64,000 nucleotides of DNA from Bacteroidota bacterium (GCA_003151815.1 PLYN01000060.1:1-64000); one strand, 5' to 3'. Shown: positions 26,399 to 36,639, counted from the first letter of the stretch. Notes: generated by a model from the letters alone, not told the origin. Numbers and translations are program-made.

Positions 26399-27600
26399 AA
26401 ACATTTTTCTACCGATTTAATTACAGCATCAATAACTGTTTTTACTTGGTCTTCATTCAAATCGTAATAAACCGGTAAAGAAATTTCACGCGAATAATTA
26501 TCAAATGCTACGGGATAATTTTCAATGTTGTAACTTAAGTTTTTGTAAAAACTCATCATGGGAACAGGAATAAAATGTACGTTTACTGACACATCACAAT
26601 CAAAAATTTCTTTGATTATTGTATCACGTTGCTCTTCTGTTATTCCCTTTATTCTCAATGCATACAAATGGTAACAACTGGTTTTGTCTTTTGTTTTGTG
26701 TTCGGGCAATTGCGCCCAATCGTATTTAGAAAAAGCGGCATCATATTGTTCAAATATATGTTTCCTTACTTTTAATGTATCATTGTCATAGCGTTCCAGT
26801 TCAACCAATCCGATTGCTGCAGAAATATCGGTCATATTGCATTTATAACCGGCTTCAACAATATCGTATCGCCAATTTCCCTTTTGTGTTTTTGAGAGTG
26901 CATCCCTATTTTGTCCGTGCAATGTTTTTATACAAAGAGTCTGGTATACAGCATCATTGTCGAATTGTTCCGGTAAGTTCAATGCCACTGCGCCACCTTC
27001 TGCAGTTGTTAGGTTTTTAACAGCATGAAAAGAAAAAACAGAAACATCGGTTAAAGAACCTGTTCTTTTTCCTTCATACCAAGCGCCAAGAGAATGTGCA
27101 GAATCTGATAAAATCAAAATACGATTTAGTGTTTTTTGTTCTACTGTTTGTGGATTAAATTTGTTTTTGTGTTTTACCACCAAGGCATTGATAGCATTGT
27201 AATCACAAACGTGTCCACCAAAATCAACAGGCATAATTACTTTTGTTTTTGATGTAATTGCTTTCTCTATTTGTTCGATAGATATATTAAAATCAGAAGC
27301 GTTAACATCCACAAAAACAGGAGTAGCTCCACAATGAATAATAACATTAGCTGTAGCCGAATAAGTGTAAGCGGGTAAAATAACTTCATCACCTTCCTTC
27401 ACTCCAAACCATCGCAACATTATTTCAAGACCAGCTGTTGCGCTGCTTAAACATAAAGTAGCTTTGTTGCCACAATATTTTGTAAGCTCCTTTTCAAATA
27501 GCTTAGTTCTTGGTCCCGTTGTGATCCAGCCGGAGCGAAGAACTTTTGTTACTTCATCAATTATTTTCTGATCGATATGTGGAGGTGAAAATGGAATCAT
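26395..27600 (-). CDS. DegT/DnrJ/EryC1/StrS sugar aminotransferase
   Basis: PLP enzyme that aminates a nucleotide-linked keto sugar. It starts IPFSPPHIDQKIIDEVTKVLRSGWITTGP, typical of the family. SSATAGLEIMLRW and LSDSAHSLGAWY provide cofactor contacts, and VFSFHAVKNLTTAEGGA carries the Schiff-base lysine (FHAVKN in place of the usual FH.TK). The length of 401 is normal. It couples by ATGA overlaps to both neighbours. Beside a PglC-like transferase and a hexapeptide acyltransferase, it suggests that the glycan's first sugar is an N-acylated amino sugar; this is inference. Confidence 0.92.
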   Translation of the reverse strand: MIPFSPPHIDQKIIDEVTKVLRSGWITTGPRTKLFEKELTKYCGNKATLCLSSATAGLEIMLRWFGVKEGDEVILPAYTYSATANVIIHCGATPVFVDVNASDFNISIEQIEKAITSKTKVIMPVDFGGHVCDYNAINALVVKHKNKFNPQTVEQKTLNRILILSDSAHSLGAWYEGKRTGSLTDVSVFSFHAVKNLTTAEGGAVALNLPEQFDNDAVYQTLCIKTLHGQNRDALSKTQKGNWRYDIVEAGYKCNMTDISAAIGLVELERYDNDTLKVRKHIFEQYDAAFSKYDWAQLPEHKTKDKTSCYHLYALRIKGITEEQRDTIIKEIFDCDVSVNVHFIPVPMMSFYKNLSYNIENYPVAFDNYSREISLPVYYDLNEDQVKTVIDAVIKSVEKCL

Positions 27601-28925
27601 GTTGATTTTGGATTTTGGATTGGCGAATTACGATTTATAAATTCGGCTTTAGATGTGCCGGAATCATTTTTAATTTGAAAGCATAGTAAGGAATAAAAAA
27701 ACGCATAAAATATAACTCCTGCTTGAGATTCAAGCATAGATTCAAACAAAAAATTAACACCAACAATAATTATAAAAGCGGCAAATAAAATTATTTTTTC
27801 TTTATATGAAAAATAAAATGGAACAACAAAACAAAGGAAAAGAGCAATAAAACCAACAACACCTAAGGCTATAAAAGTGTTTAAATATTGATTGTGAGAA
27901 TTTAATTTGTTTTCATATTCGTAAGTCATCCCTTTTTCAATATACTTTTCCATCATTTTATCTTTGGCATCTCCTGTACCAACACCAACCCAGAAATTAT
28001 TTTTAATAATTTCTGTAGCGGCTTTCCAAACTAATATTCTACTTCTTGAACCATCGGAGTTTGTTTCAGTTTTTTTATTTTCGTAATTTAAACCTTTTAA
28101 AGTTGTTGTTATTACTGTTAAATGTGGGATTCTTGCAGAAAAGCTGGGGGTTAAATAAATATTCAATATTGAAAACAAACCAATTAAAAAGCCAATAATT
28201 AACAGGGCAAAAACAGTTCGTTTTTTTATCATCAGCCATCTGAAAAAATAAACAAAAAATAAAACCAAGCTAATCCATCCCGCTTTTGAACTTAACAATA
28301 ATATAAAAACTACTAATAAAAAAATTGCAACTGCCCATTTCCAATTTAATTTTAACTCGCCCTTGCTAACCAAATAAACTAAAGATATTAATGCAAATAC
28401 GCTATACATTGCAATATAACTTGGGTGCAGAAACAATGATAATTGAGTATAATAAAAATAGTTGGCTCCGAGATCGTATCCAATTCCATCTAAAAAATAA
28501 TAAACTGGTTTCAAATAAGAATATGTTGCCCAGATAAAACAAATTAGAGCATTCACAATGGAACCGTATATAAACAATTTTAAATATTTATTTATATTTT
28601 CTTTGCATATTTCAGTATATGATGAAAAAACAAGAGGAAAGATTATAAAGGACAATTTTGTTTCAATTGTTTCATGTCCAAATTTGGTGTTATCTGAATA
28701 CAACATGCCAACTAAATATAAAACGTATAACAACATTATCAAGATTAAAGATGGATTATTGAAAATATTTTTAAACCCTTGAGTCATTAATTTAGGAGCG
28801 GATAGCCAATTGATTGTTAATAAAACAATGATAGGGGCAAGGATTGGTGGATAAACAGGAAGTAAAAAAGCAATAGTGCCGGTAAGAAATATATGTGTAT
28901 CCTCATTAAATTTAAGTAGAGTCAT
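27597..28925 (-). CDS. O-antigen ligase/polymerase family membrane protein
   Basis: Polytopic protein (about ten or more hydrophobic segments) of the Wzy/WaaL superfamily. The large periplasmic loop carries WVGVGTGDAKDKMMEKYIEKG and SHNQYLNTFIALGVVGF, where the conserved His of the ligase motif sits. It would polymerise glycan units or ligate them to lipid A core. The preferred ATG is at 28925 (MTLLKFNEDTH); the more upstream ATG at 28988 would overlap the preceding gene by 47 bases. With the second Wzy-like gene of the cluster, one may polymerise and the other ligate. Confidence 0.85.
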   Translation of the reverse strand: MTLLKFNEDTHIFLTGTIAFLLPVYPPILAPIIVLLTINWLSAPKLMTQGFKNIFNNPSLILIMLLYVLYLVGMLYSDNTKFGHETIETKLSFIIFPLVFSSYTEICKENINKYLKLFIYGSIVNALICFIWATYSYLKPVYYFLDGIGYDLGANYFYYTQLSLFLHPSYIAMYSVFALISLVYLVSKGELKLNWKWAVAIFLLVVFILLLSSKAGWISLVLFFVYFFRWLMIKKRTVFALLIIGFLIGLFSILNIYLTPSFSARIPHLTVITTTLKGLNYENKKTETNSDGSRSRILVWKAATEIIKNNFWVGVGTGDAKDKMMEKYIEKGMTYEYENKLNSHNQYLNTFIALGVVGFIALFLCFVVPFYFSYKEKIILFAAFIIIVGVNFLFESMLESQAGVIFYAFFYSLLCFQIKNDSGTSKAEFINRNSPIQNPKST

Positions 28926-28941
28926 TTTTGTTAACCTTTTG

Positions 28942-29562
28942 TTATAAAAATTTACCGGGAATAAATGTTTTATCGTAATAATTTTCAAAATTCAACCCTT
29001 TTGAAAAAAGCTTATTGTCAATACTTCTTGTATCACCAACAATTTTTGCAGGGTTTCCCACAACCACGGAATAGTCAGGAAAATTGCCTTTAACCACGCT
29101 TCCTGCACCGATAATACAACCCTTACCAACAATGGTTCCAGGTAATAAAACACAAGCAGTTCCAATAAAGGTGTATTCTCCAATTTTTACACTTTCAATT
29201 ATATATCCGGGTCTTTTAGTGGCAGGTGTTTCAATAAATTTGTCACCCAATAAACGTATTGCATTTTGACTGCTATGTGTATATATACAGGTATGAGAGG
29301 CAATGTTTACACCCTGTTCAATTTCAATTCCGCCAATGCCGTCAAGTAAACTATAATGACCAATCCATACATTGTTTTTAATGTTGATATTCTTTTTATC
29401 AATAAGCTTAACAGATGAACTTATCCGTGTTTTGTTGAAGAATTTTTTTTCTTTACTATTAAAAAAGCCATAGACCATAAATGGTTTATGGAAAAAAGCC
29501 AATGTGTTCAAAAAAAGCGAAATAAAAAAACCAAGTGGTGATAAATATATTTTCCTTAACAT
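28942..29562 (-). CDS. left-handed beta-helix (WcaF-like) acyltransferase
   Basis: A 206-residue protein with hexapeptide repeats: KNINIKNNVWIGHYSLLDGIGGIEI, GVNIASHTCIYTHS, VKIGEYTFIGTACVLLPGTIVGKGCIIGAGSVVKGNFPDYSVVVGNPAKIVG. The closing NPAKI is characteristic of sugar O- or N-acetyltransferases such as WcaF. The catalytic His is probably in IYTHS. It would acetylate a sugar of the nascent glycan in the cytoplasm. A hydrophobic N-terminal stretch (LGFFISLFLNTLAFF) may bind the membrane. Confidence 0.88.
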   Translation of the reverse strand: MLRKIYLSPLGFFISLFLNTLAFFHKPFMVYGFFNSKEKKFFNKTRISSSVKLIDKKNINIKNNVWIGHYSLLDGIGGIEIEQGVNIASHTCIYTHSSQNAIRLLGDKFIETPATKRPGYIIESVKIGEYTFIGTACVLLPGTIVGKGCIIGAGSVVKGNFPDYSVVVGNPAKIVGDTRSIDNKLFSKGLNFENYYDKTFIPGKFL

Positions 29563-29623
29563 GCTCTATTCTTTGTTGTTTATGTATGTTAGTTCAAACC
29601 TCTGCAATTCAATACAGGGTCAT

Positions 29624-30772
29624 TTATTTATTACAAATATACTTATAATAAAGTTTCGCATTTTGCGGGGTATAGTAAAAAGACGCATTACGTGAGTTCT
29701 CTTTAAACATAGATAATTCATCATTATTTTGAGAAAGGTAAATAATAAAATCAGCTATTTTCTGAATATCCGGTTTGTCAAATACACGACCACATTGGTG
29801 TTTTTCGATTAGTATCCCTAATTCTGATGCAGCAGACGATAGAGCTAAAATTGCAGAACCTGCTGCCAGCATATAATATGTTTTGCTTGGAACGGAGATG
29901 TTCTCAGCGCCTTGGCTCAAAGTTACAATTCCAATATCAGCGCAACCAAGTGAGTACGGTAGTGTTTCTTTATCCTGGTAAGGGAGAAGTAAAACATTTT
30001 TTAGATTTTTTTCTTCAACCATTTTTGTGATTTTAACTTTTTTTACTCCATCGCCGATTATTACAAAATGAATATTTGTATTATTTTTTAAAATTTCAGC
30101 TGTGTAAACAATAGATTCAATATCATGCGTCATTCCTAAATTCCCCGAATACATTACTACTAATTTATCTGTCAGTTGATGTTTGATCGCAAAGAGATTT
30201 TCGTTCCTGGGTATTGGTTTTAAGAATTCTGCATTCACCCAGTTTGGAATAATAGTAACCTCTTTTTTGGTGTATTTTTCAATAGCTGATGATAAATGTT
30301 TTCCCAGAGTGAATATAGTTGATGCACAATTAAAGCATTTGAAATTTAGTTTTTTCCATGTACGGATTATTAAAGAAGTTTCTTTTAAAACACCAAAATT
30401 AATGATTACATCAGGGTATAGATCCCAAATGATAAGATGATAATTTTGATTACGGACTTTTTTAAAAAACAAGCCTATGAAGATGAGGAAGGGAGGAGTT
30501 GTAACCAAAATCAATTCGTTTTTTTTACTTGAAAAAAGCACGTAAAAAAATGAACAAACAGTAAAAATACTCCAGGTTAACAAACGTTTAATGGTTGATG
30601 TGCTATTATGATTTATAAAAGAGGTAACTTTTATTTTCGGATCTAAGGCTTCATAATTACTTTCGATTATACCGGTTATTAAGTGTATTTCTGCACCTTG
30701 TTTAGAAAAATTATTTAGAATGTCGATGGATAATTGTCGCGTTACTTGAACTATATAAATGTATTTTTTCAT
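29624..30772 (-). CDS. family 4 glycosyltransferase, WbuB-like
   Basis: GT-B fold enzyme of 382 residues. The N-terminal domain begins KYIYIVQVTRQLSIDILNNFSKQGAEIHLITG and includes a hydrophobic segment (WSIFTVCSFFYVLF). The C-terminal donor domain has VVMYSGNLGMTHDIESIV, HFVIIGDGVKK, LPYQDKETLPYSLGCADIGIVTL and SVPSKTYYMLAAG; this last block resembles WbuB-type amino-sugar transferases. It should add one sugar to the lipid-linked unit. The donor is not known. Confidence 0.85.
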   Translation of the reverse strand: MKKYIYIVQVTRQLSIDILNNFSKQGAEIHLITGIIESNYEALDPKIKVTSFINHNSTSTIKRLLTWSIFTVCSFFYVLFSSKKNELILVTTPPFLIFIGLFFKKVRNQNYHLIIWDLYPDVIINFGVLKETSLIIRTWKKLNFKCFNCASTIFTLGKHLSSAIEKYTKKEVTIIPNWVNAEFLKPIPRNENLFAIKHQLTDKLVVMYSGNLGMTHDIESIVYTAEILKNNTNIHFVIIGDGVKKVKITKMVEEKNLKNVLLLPYQDKETLPYSLGCADIGIVTLSQGAENISVPSKTYYMLAAGSAILALSSAASELGILIEKHQCGRVFDKPDIQKIADFIIYLSQNNDELSMFKENSRNASFYYTPQNAKLYYKYICNK

Positions 30773-30857
30773 CTTTTTACTTCATAATAAGAATCATATT
30801 CAAAAAAAGATTTAAAATTTTGCTTTAGGATGATAATTGAACTTATTTTAGGTTGAG

Positions 30858-31580
30858 TTATTTGTTTAAAATAATTCGCAGAACTAAATAATAAATAAAC
30901 ATTATACGATAACTTATTTTATATGCAAATGAATTATCCGATAAATTATCATCTGTTCTGTCAATTGAAAAGGTGACATTATTTTCATGTCTTCGGTATA
31001 AAAATAGTTTTTCATCCAAAAAAAAGGTCTTTCCAACAATTTCAGAAACTAAACCTATCCATATATCATGCATGGCTATTTTTTTAGGAAAGGGCAAAAT
31101 ATTTTTCAAAATTTTACGGTTGAATGCCAAAGAGCATCCTAAATATGAGTTTTTGAATAAATTTTTGAGAAAACCTGATCTAGATTTTTTCCATTCAAAA
31201 TATGAAGGTAGAATTGTTTTTTTATTAGCATCCACAATACTTCCATTCACAACAACTAAATCATAGTTTTTTAAATACTCCAAAGTTAAAGCAACCCGAT
31301 TGGACAACCATACATCATCTTGATCAGATAAAAAAATATAATCCCCACTAGCATTTTTTAAGGCGTTTTCTAAATTGAATATCGGACTTTTAAAATTATT
31401 ATCTATTAATAATATTATTCTTTTATCATTAAATGAATTTATTATTTCAATTGTAGAATCAGTAGAAGAATCATCAGATATTACGACTTGATCATCATTG
31501 CCAAGTTGATTTAATATAGAGGATAGTTGTTCGTGAATAAACTTTTCACCATTATACGTTGGAATACAAACTGATATCAT
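30858..31580 (-). CDS. family 2 glycosyltransferase
   Basis: GT-A fold enzyme of 240 residues. The N-terminus ISVCIPTYNGEKFIHEQLSSIL is classical. DDSSTDSTIEIINSF and LSDQDDVWLSNRV contain the nucleotide and metal sites. AMHDIWIGLVSEIVGKTFFLDEKLFLYRRHENNVT is typical of rhamnosyltransferase-like members. The gene overlaps the upstream Wzy-like gene by 29 bases, indicating translational coupling. Donor and linkage unknown. Confidence 0.88.
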   Translation of the reverse strand: MISVCIPTYNGEKFIHEQLSSILNQLGNDDQVVISDDSSTDSTIEIINSFNDKRIILLIDNNFKSPIFNLENALKNASGDYIFLSDQDDVWLSNRVALTLEYLKNYDLVVVNGSIVDANKKTILPSYFEWKKSRSGFLKNLFKNSYLGCSLAFNRKILKNILPFPKKIAMHDIWIGLVSEIVGKTFFLDEKLFLYRRHENNVTFSIDRTDDNLSDNSFAYKISYRIMFIYYLVLRIILNK

Positions 31581-32754
31581 TGTCGATTTTAGAGTTTCCC
31601 AGCATATCTAAACTAATAAGAGAAATTATTACCATAGACATACCGATCGGGTTGTTAATAAAAGGATTTGTAAACGACTGAATATAGGTGAATATTGCTG
31701 CAAGCAACAATGGTTTTGCATAATAACTATTTCCATTTTTAACTGCTCGGTTATAAAATTGAATCAAAAAAATAAACATATATAAATAAAAAAATAGTCC
31801 AAGAATTCCTTGTTTAAAAAAAATTTCAAGGTACGAAATTTCCATATGTATATCTCTACTTGTAACCCCTTTTCCAAATCCGTTTCCAATAAAAGTATTG
31901 ATAAATCCTGTTTGTTCATAAACTTCGTCAATGGTATTTAGTCTGACACTGTCCGAGGTTGCTTTATTTCCTATATTCTGAAAATTATAAAATATAAACA
32001 GCGCACCTATTATAAGAATATTAAATACTAGTAAAATCAAAGTTTTAAATGAAAACCTTTTAGAAAATATTTCAAGCATTATGTAGGACAAGATGAGAGA
32101 TAAAATAAACCCTCTGGTGAATGTAAGAACAATTGCAGCGAAAATTAAAATTGAAAGAAAATTGGATAATACTTTTTTCTCATTAAAAAAAAATATAAAA
32201 CCAACGCACATATAAAAAAAACCTTTATAGAAAAATGCTTGTTCTCCTCTAAAAAAAAATTCTCCGGATATTGAAAGTGTATGATAAAATTGAGGAAAGT
32301 CGATTAAGCCAAAATTTATTAAATAATAAAAAAGAATATAAAGTATAGTCATAATTATGCTGCTTATTTTAAGTATATTAATTATGAATTTAATATCGGA
32401 CAGCTCTTTGATATTATTGTAAAAAAAAATAATAGAATAAAAATAAATTAATGGCTTAATATCCCTAAAAATAATAGATAGGGATGTTTCTTTAAAAAAT
32501 CCGATTAAGAAATAAAACACTAAGTAAAGTGTGAAAATTACAAGAAGTTCAATAACATATTTATTGATTTTTGGGGTGATTAAAAATAGTGGAATATTAA
32601 TAGTCAATGCTAAAAAGAATAGCATCATTCTCAGGGTTAAAAAACCGAATTTTGTAAGTTGCCCCCCTCCTCCTAAAAATAACTCCAAAAGGATAATGAC
32701 AAATAAAAATTTGTTGATTTTATTGATGATAATATTTAAACTTAATTTAGGCAT
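31552..32754 (-). CDS. O-antigen polymerase-like (Wzy) membrane protein
   Basis: A 400-residue polytopic membrane protein with about ten hydrophobic segments and a periplasmic loop (NIGNKATSDSVRLNTIDEVYEQTGFINTFIGNGFGKG split over two helices, then SYLEIFFKQGILGLFFY). This is the loop layout of the O-antigen polymerase/ligase superfamily. Wzy proteins join flipped units into a chain in the periplasm. Sequence is poorly conserved in this family, so the call rests on topology, the GNGFGKG and YLEIFFKQGILG motifs and operon context. Confidence 0.8.
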   Translation of the reverse strand: MPKLSLNIIINKINKFLFVIILLELFLGGGGQLTKFGFLTLRMMLFFLALTINIPLFLITPKINKYVIELLVIFTLYLVFYFLIGFFKETSLSIIFRDIKPLIYFYSIIFFYNNIKELSDIKFIINILKISSIIMTILYILFYYLINFGLIDFPQFYHTLSISGEFFFRGEQAFFYKGFFYMCVGFIFFFNEKKVLSNFLSILIFAAIVLTFTRGFILSLILSYIMLEIFSKRFSFKTLILLVFNILIIGALFIFYNFQNIGNKATSDSVRLNTIDEVYEQTGFINTFIGNGFGKGVTSRDIHMEISYLEIFFKQGILGLFFYLYMFIFLIQFYNRAVKNGNSYYAKPLLLAAIFTYIQSFTNPFINNPIGMSMVIISLISLDMLGNSKIDNDISLYSNV

Positions 32755-33625
32755 TTAAACAAAATAAATAGTTGAAAGTAACTCTTGCCATCTTTTTATT
32801 TTTAACTTTAATACATTGTTTAATTAATCTAAAAAATAATCTTCCACAAAAAATAATTAAATCATTTTTTGAACAATAATTTCGATAGAAAATAAATTCG
32901 GCTTTAATTATATTTTCATATCGATCCACTGAAACAGTCGAATAGTCCATTATAGACAGATCGTGTTGAAGGGTGCTTTTCATTATATATGATTTTTTAT
33001 GATATTTGGTAATCATTTTAAAATACCAATAGTCAAGCATATCTATTCTAAATAATGGGTTGAAACCTCCTAATGATTTAATAAAATCTACTTTCAATAA
33101 TGTTCCTGAATTAATTCCCGTAATCGAAAAATCAGCTATACCATGAATATCGTTTTTTATTTTTTTTATAAAACCTCCTGTTTGAAGAATAATTGGAGAT
33201 ATTTTTCTTCTACCACTCAAAATTTTTGGCACTATGCAAACGACTTCTTCATTTAGATTAATTGTTGGGAGAATCTCATCAAGTTCAGAAAAATATTCTT
33301 TTGTCAAAGATGTGTCTTGATCTAATAGCAAAAGCCACGGAATTTGTTTTTTACTGCAATAATTTACTGCAAAATTGTATGCAGCAGATAATCCCCCGTT
33401 ATCCTTGTCGTGAAAGTAAATTGACTGTATAGGAAATGAATTCGGTATGTTCTGAGATTCAGGACTATTATCGTAAATGATAATAGTCCTATTTTTATTA
33501 ATATTTTCTTGACTATTAATAATAGAATTAAAAGAAATAGAATTTTTTAACATGAGCTTATAAATAACGATAACGCATAAAATATCTGATTTGATTTCAT
33601 CGCCTTCATGTAAAACTTTCAACAT
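32747..33625 (-). CDS. family 2 glycosyltransferase, rhamnosyltransferase-like
   Basis: A 292-residue GT-A enzyme. CVIVIYKLML replaces the usual N-terminal motif, followed by IIIYDNSPESQNIP, DKDNGGLSAAYNFAVNYC and WLLLLDQDTSLTKEYF, the pattern of WbbL/RfbN-type rhamnosyltransferases. The donor Mg site is DQD (about residue 103). It overlaps the downstream Wzy-like gene by 8 bases. The composition is strongly AT-biased, as in its neighbours. Confidence 0.85.
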   Translation of the reverse strand: MLKVLHEGDEIKSDILCVIVIYKLMLKNSISFNSIINSQENINKNRTIIIYDNSPESQNIPNSFPIQSIYFHDKDNGGLSAAYNFAVNYCSKKQIPWLLLLDQDTSLTKEYFSELDEILPTINLNEEVVCIVPKILSGRRKISPIILQTGGFIKKIKNDIHGIADFSITGINSGTLLKVDFIKSLGGFNPLFRIDMLDYWYFKMITKYHKKSYIMKSTLQHDLSIMDYSTVSVDRYENIIKAEFIFYRNYCSKNDLIIFCGRLFFRLIKQCIKVKNKKMARVTFNYLFCLNA

Positions 33626-33679
33626 ATTTAGGGAGTTAACTTTTTTGGAAACATTTTTGTTATTAAGTAATGCGTTATC

Positions 33680-34609
33680 TTAATAAATTGAAGATCTAAT
33701 TATTTTAATAATAAGTTTAAGAACCGAACCACTACTATTAAATTGAAATTTAATAACCTTGTATAATTTTAAAACCAATGAAGTGTTGAAATCTAATATT
33801 GAAAAATAGTTGTTAATAATGTTTTTGTCTTTTATTTTGAGGACATTATTAAATTGATAATAAAATTGTCTGACCGTTGATTTTTCATTATCATTTGCTA
33901 AAATCACTTTAGTTTGAAAAAAATTTCGAATTCTTTTACCCCGACTTATTATCTCAGCTCCAATTTGATTATTGTCATGCTGCCTATATAACATCAATGG
34001 TTGTGTTATATATATTCGTTTACCAAACGTTTCGCAAATATAGGATAAATACAAATCGTGCAAAGGTATATTGTCAGGAAATGGAAAACTTAAATCTTTA
34101 AGCTGTTTATTAAAAAGAGTTGCCGCCCCTTGAATTTTTGCATTGCTAAATAACATATTTTTAAATCCACTGGTTTTGCCATCATTATAGAGAAATTTTT
34201 TATTGATATTTTTTAAATCTTTGTCTACAATAAAAACGTCATGATGAACAATGATAGGTTGATTAGGGTAAGTTTGTTCCGTTATTAACATTTGTTGAAT
34301 AAGGGTTTCTATTTTATTAGGTAACCAAACATCATCCTGATCTGATAAAGCGTAATAGTTTGTTTTACAAAATGAAACAGCCCGTTCAAAAGTTTTAACT
34401 GATCCTAATTGTGAAGAATTAATAATGTATTTTAGTCCATATATTTTAGAGTAATTGTCTAAAATTTCTACTGTCCCATCTGTAGAGCAATCGTCACAAA
34501 CAATTACTTCAATTTCTTTATAGGTTTGTCCATATATTGAATCCAACTGCTCCTTTAAAAATTTTTCTCCATTATATGTAGCAATTGCTATAGAAACAAT
34601 ATTTTTCAT
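33680..34609 (-). CDS. family 2 glycosyltransferase
   Basis: A 309-residue GT-A enzyme starting VSIAIATYNGEKFLKEQLDSIYGQTYKEIEVIVCDDCSTDGT in continuous family style. Further motifs are LSDQDDVWLPNKIE and HDLYLSYICETFGKRIYITQPLMLYRQHDNN. It is paralogous in layout to the 240-residue enzyme of the same operon but longer at the C-terminus. It probably adds one residue of the repeat unit on the cytoplasmic face. Confidence 0.87.
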   Translation of the reverse strand: MKNIVSIAIATYNGEKFLKEQLDSIYGQTYKEIEVIVCDDCSTDGTVEILDNYSKIYGLKYIINSSQLGSVKTFERAVSFCKTNYYALSDQDDVWLPNKIETLIQQMLITEQTYPNQPIIVHHDVFIVDKDLKNINKKFLYNDGKTSGFKNMLFSNAKIQGAATLFNKQLKDLSFPFPDNIPLHDLYLSYICETFGKRIYITQPLMLYRQHDNNQIGAEIISRGKRIRNFFQTKVILANDNEKSTVRQFYYQFNNVLKIKDKNIINNYFSILDFNTSLVLKLYKVIKFQFNSSGSVLKLIIKIIRSSIY

Positions 34610-34642
34610 TTTAATAAAATCATTGCAATTTATTTTTTACCA

Positions 34643-35311
34643 TTAAGCAAATCCTTTTTTGGAAACAATTATATATTGAGCTGTAAAAAATTCCTTTAAA
34701 AGTCCTAATGTTAATTTATTTGCAAGCTTCATTTTGTATGATACTTTTGATATATCCAAGCCGGAATATATTTCTATGGGTTCCAATGAGCAATTTTTTA
34801 ATAGAGAAATCATGTTTTTTTTACAAAAAAATCGCAAATGAGTTTTGTCTAATATACCACTTTCTTGATATTTGAAGTCGCCTTTAATTACGATGCTATA
34901 TAAAGTAAGTATTTCTCGGATATTAGGTATACTAGTAATTAATAGACCACCATCTTTTAAAAAAGGGTATATCTTTTTTAGAGTATTCCAAGGATCGATA
35001 AGATGTTCTAATACGTCTCCGATAATTATTATATCAAAATGGTTTTTTTGTAGATTGAACTCCATTGTTTCAATGTCTCCAAAAATAAAATGATCAATAT
35101 TCGAATTTTTTTGGTTAGAATCTTTCAACTGCATCAATTCAATACCCGTTACCTCCGAGGCTATTTTTCTTCTTTTCAGTTCAATAAGGGTATCGCCTCC
35201 ACCAGCTCCAATTTCCAATATTTTATTGGATGATTTTTCTGGAATTACACTAATTATATCGTGCCTTATATTTTGAAAGTAAGTTTGTTTTTTTTCAGAA
35301 TATAGTTTCAT
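34643..35311 (-). CDS. class I SAM-dependent methyltransferase
   Basis: A 222-residue Rossmann methyltransferase. Motif I is ILEIGAGGGDTLIELKRR (residues ~33-50), the acidic loop is TGIELMQLK, and the post-I block is FDIIIIGDVLEHLIDPWNTLKKIYPFLKDGGLLI. This resembles enzymes that methylate sugars or cap glycan chains. Its start overlaps the flippase stop by four bases (ATGA), so it belongs to the operon. The target is unknown; sugar O-methylation or chain-end capping are the likeliest. Confidence 0.85.
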   Translation of the reverse strand: MKLYSEKKQTYFQNIRHDIISVIPEKSSNKILEIGAGGGDTLIELKRRKIASEVTGIELMQLKDSNQKNSNIDHFIFGDIETMEFNLQKNHFDIIIIGDVLEHLIDPWNTLKKIYPFLKDGGLLITSIPNIREILTLYSIVIKGDFKYQESGILDKTHLRFFCKKNMISLLKNCSLEPIEIYSGLDISKVSYKMKLANKLTLGLLKEFFTAQYIIVSKKGFA

Positions 35312-36597
35312 AAATTAAGATTTATTTTTAATTTTTTTTTAAAGGTATAAAATAATACAAAATAAAGCGACATGGTTACGAATAATTCTGTAATTATTAT
35401 ACTAATTGCAGTTCCGTATGATTTATAATAATAGGCAAGCGTAAAATTCAATATTATGCTTATTACTGCCCCACTTATAAGAACTATTGAATATGATTTT
35501 TTGTAGTTGTAGGATAAAAGCGTTTGATAAGCAGGAATATTCATGCAAACAATAATTGGAACTATACTTAAAAGTTTTACTAATAAAGAAATATTCCCAA
35601 TATTACATCCTGTAATTAAAACAACTATATTATCAGAAAAAACAAACAATAAAACACAACAAATAAATATAAATATTGCAAAAGGAATAAAAACTCTTTT
35701 GAAGAAAGCTTTTAATAGCTTAGGTTCTGATTTAGTTAATTTACAAATATGTGGATAAATAACTTGTGAGAAAACTGAGAGTAATTGCCTTATTGCAAGC
35801 ATAATTTTTTCTGCAATGCTATAATAACCTATAACAATCGAATCGGCAAAAAAACCTAAAATTATTATATTGGAGTTGATATATATATTTCCTGAAAAAT
35901 TTGAAACTAATACCCACCAATCTTCTTTTAAATGGTATTGAATTCTTCTGATAGATGAAAACTTAAAGTGGACATTAAATTTTTTTCTAATAAACCAAAT
36001 ACTAATAATGCTAGAAACTATGTTTCCCATCCCAAGTAAAATATTAACATAAATATAGTCATTAGGAACTTTTATTAATACAAAGACCAGGCCTGTAAAA
36101 ATCAATTTTGCTGTTAACGTGAGATAGGTTATGTATTTCATTTGCTCTATTCCTTGAAAAAACCAAACTGGAAATAACAATTGGCCTATCACCATTGAAA
36201 AGCTATAAAAAAATAATAACATATCATTTGAAAATTTCGGGACACAGAATAAAATAATAGTAAAAAGAATAAGACCAATTATTCCTAATATAAGTTTCGT
36301 TGAAAATACTGAATTAACTATAGATGAAACTTTTTTATGATTGTTTCTATATATTGCAATATCTCTTGTTGCAGTTAAACTGAATCCATAATCAGTAAAA
36401 ATGATAAAATAAGACATTAATGCTTGTGCTAAAGAAACCAAGCCAAATTTTTCAATACCTAAAACAATAATTAAATAAGGAATGACAACTAAAGGTAGAA
36501 TAAAACTGGCAACTTGAAGTGCGGATAAAGAAATAAAATTGGATATTAATTTTTTATTGTCAGGCTTTAAAAATATAATTTTTATTTTACTGATCAT
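35308..36597 (-). CDS. oligosaccharide flippase (Wzx-like)
   Basis: MATE/MOP-superfamily membrane protein of 429 residues with about 12 hydrophobic segments. The N-terminus has FISLSALQVASFILPLVVIPYLIIVLGIEKFGLVSLAQALMSYFIIFTDYGFSLTATRDIA in family-typical order, with the charged YGFxLTATR motif. It should flip undecaprenyl-linked units across the inner membrane. The gene lies between the chain-length regulator and the methyltransferase. The local base composition is about the most AT-rich of the window. Confidence 0.9.
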   Translation of the reverse strand: MISKIKIIFLKPDNKKLISNFISLSALQVASFILPLVVIPYLIIVLGIEKFGLVSLAQALMSYFIIFTDYGFSLTATRDIAIYRNNHKKVSSIVNSVFSTKLILGIIGLILFTIILFCVPKFSNDMLLFFYSFSMVIGQLLFPVWFFQGIEQMKYITYLTLTAKLIFTGLVFVLIKVPNDYIYVNILLGMGNIVSSIISIWFIRKKFNVHFKFSSIRRIQYHLKEDWWVLVSNFSGNIYINSNIIILGFFADSIVIGYYSIAEKIMLAIRQLLSVFSQVIYPHICKLTKSEPKLLKAFFKRVFIPFAIFIFICCVLLFVFSDNIVVLITGCNIGNISLLVKLLSIVPIIVCMNIPAYQTLLSYNYKKSYSIVLISGAVISIILNFTLAYYYKSYGTAISIIITELFVTMSLYFVLFYTFKKKLKINLNL

Positions 36598-36639
36598 AGT
36601 TCTTGTTTTGAAACAAATTTTTCAAAAAGGAAAGTATTA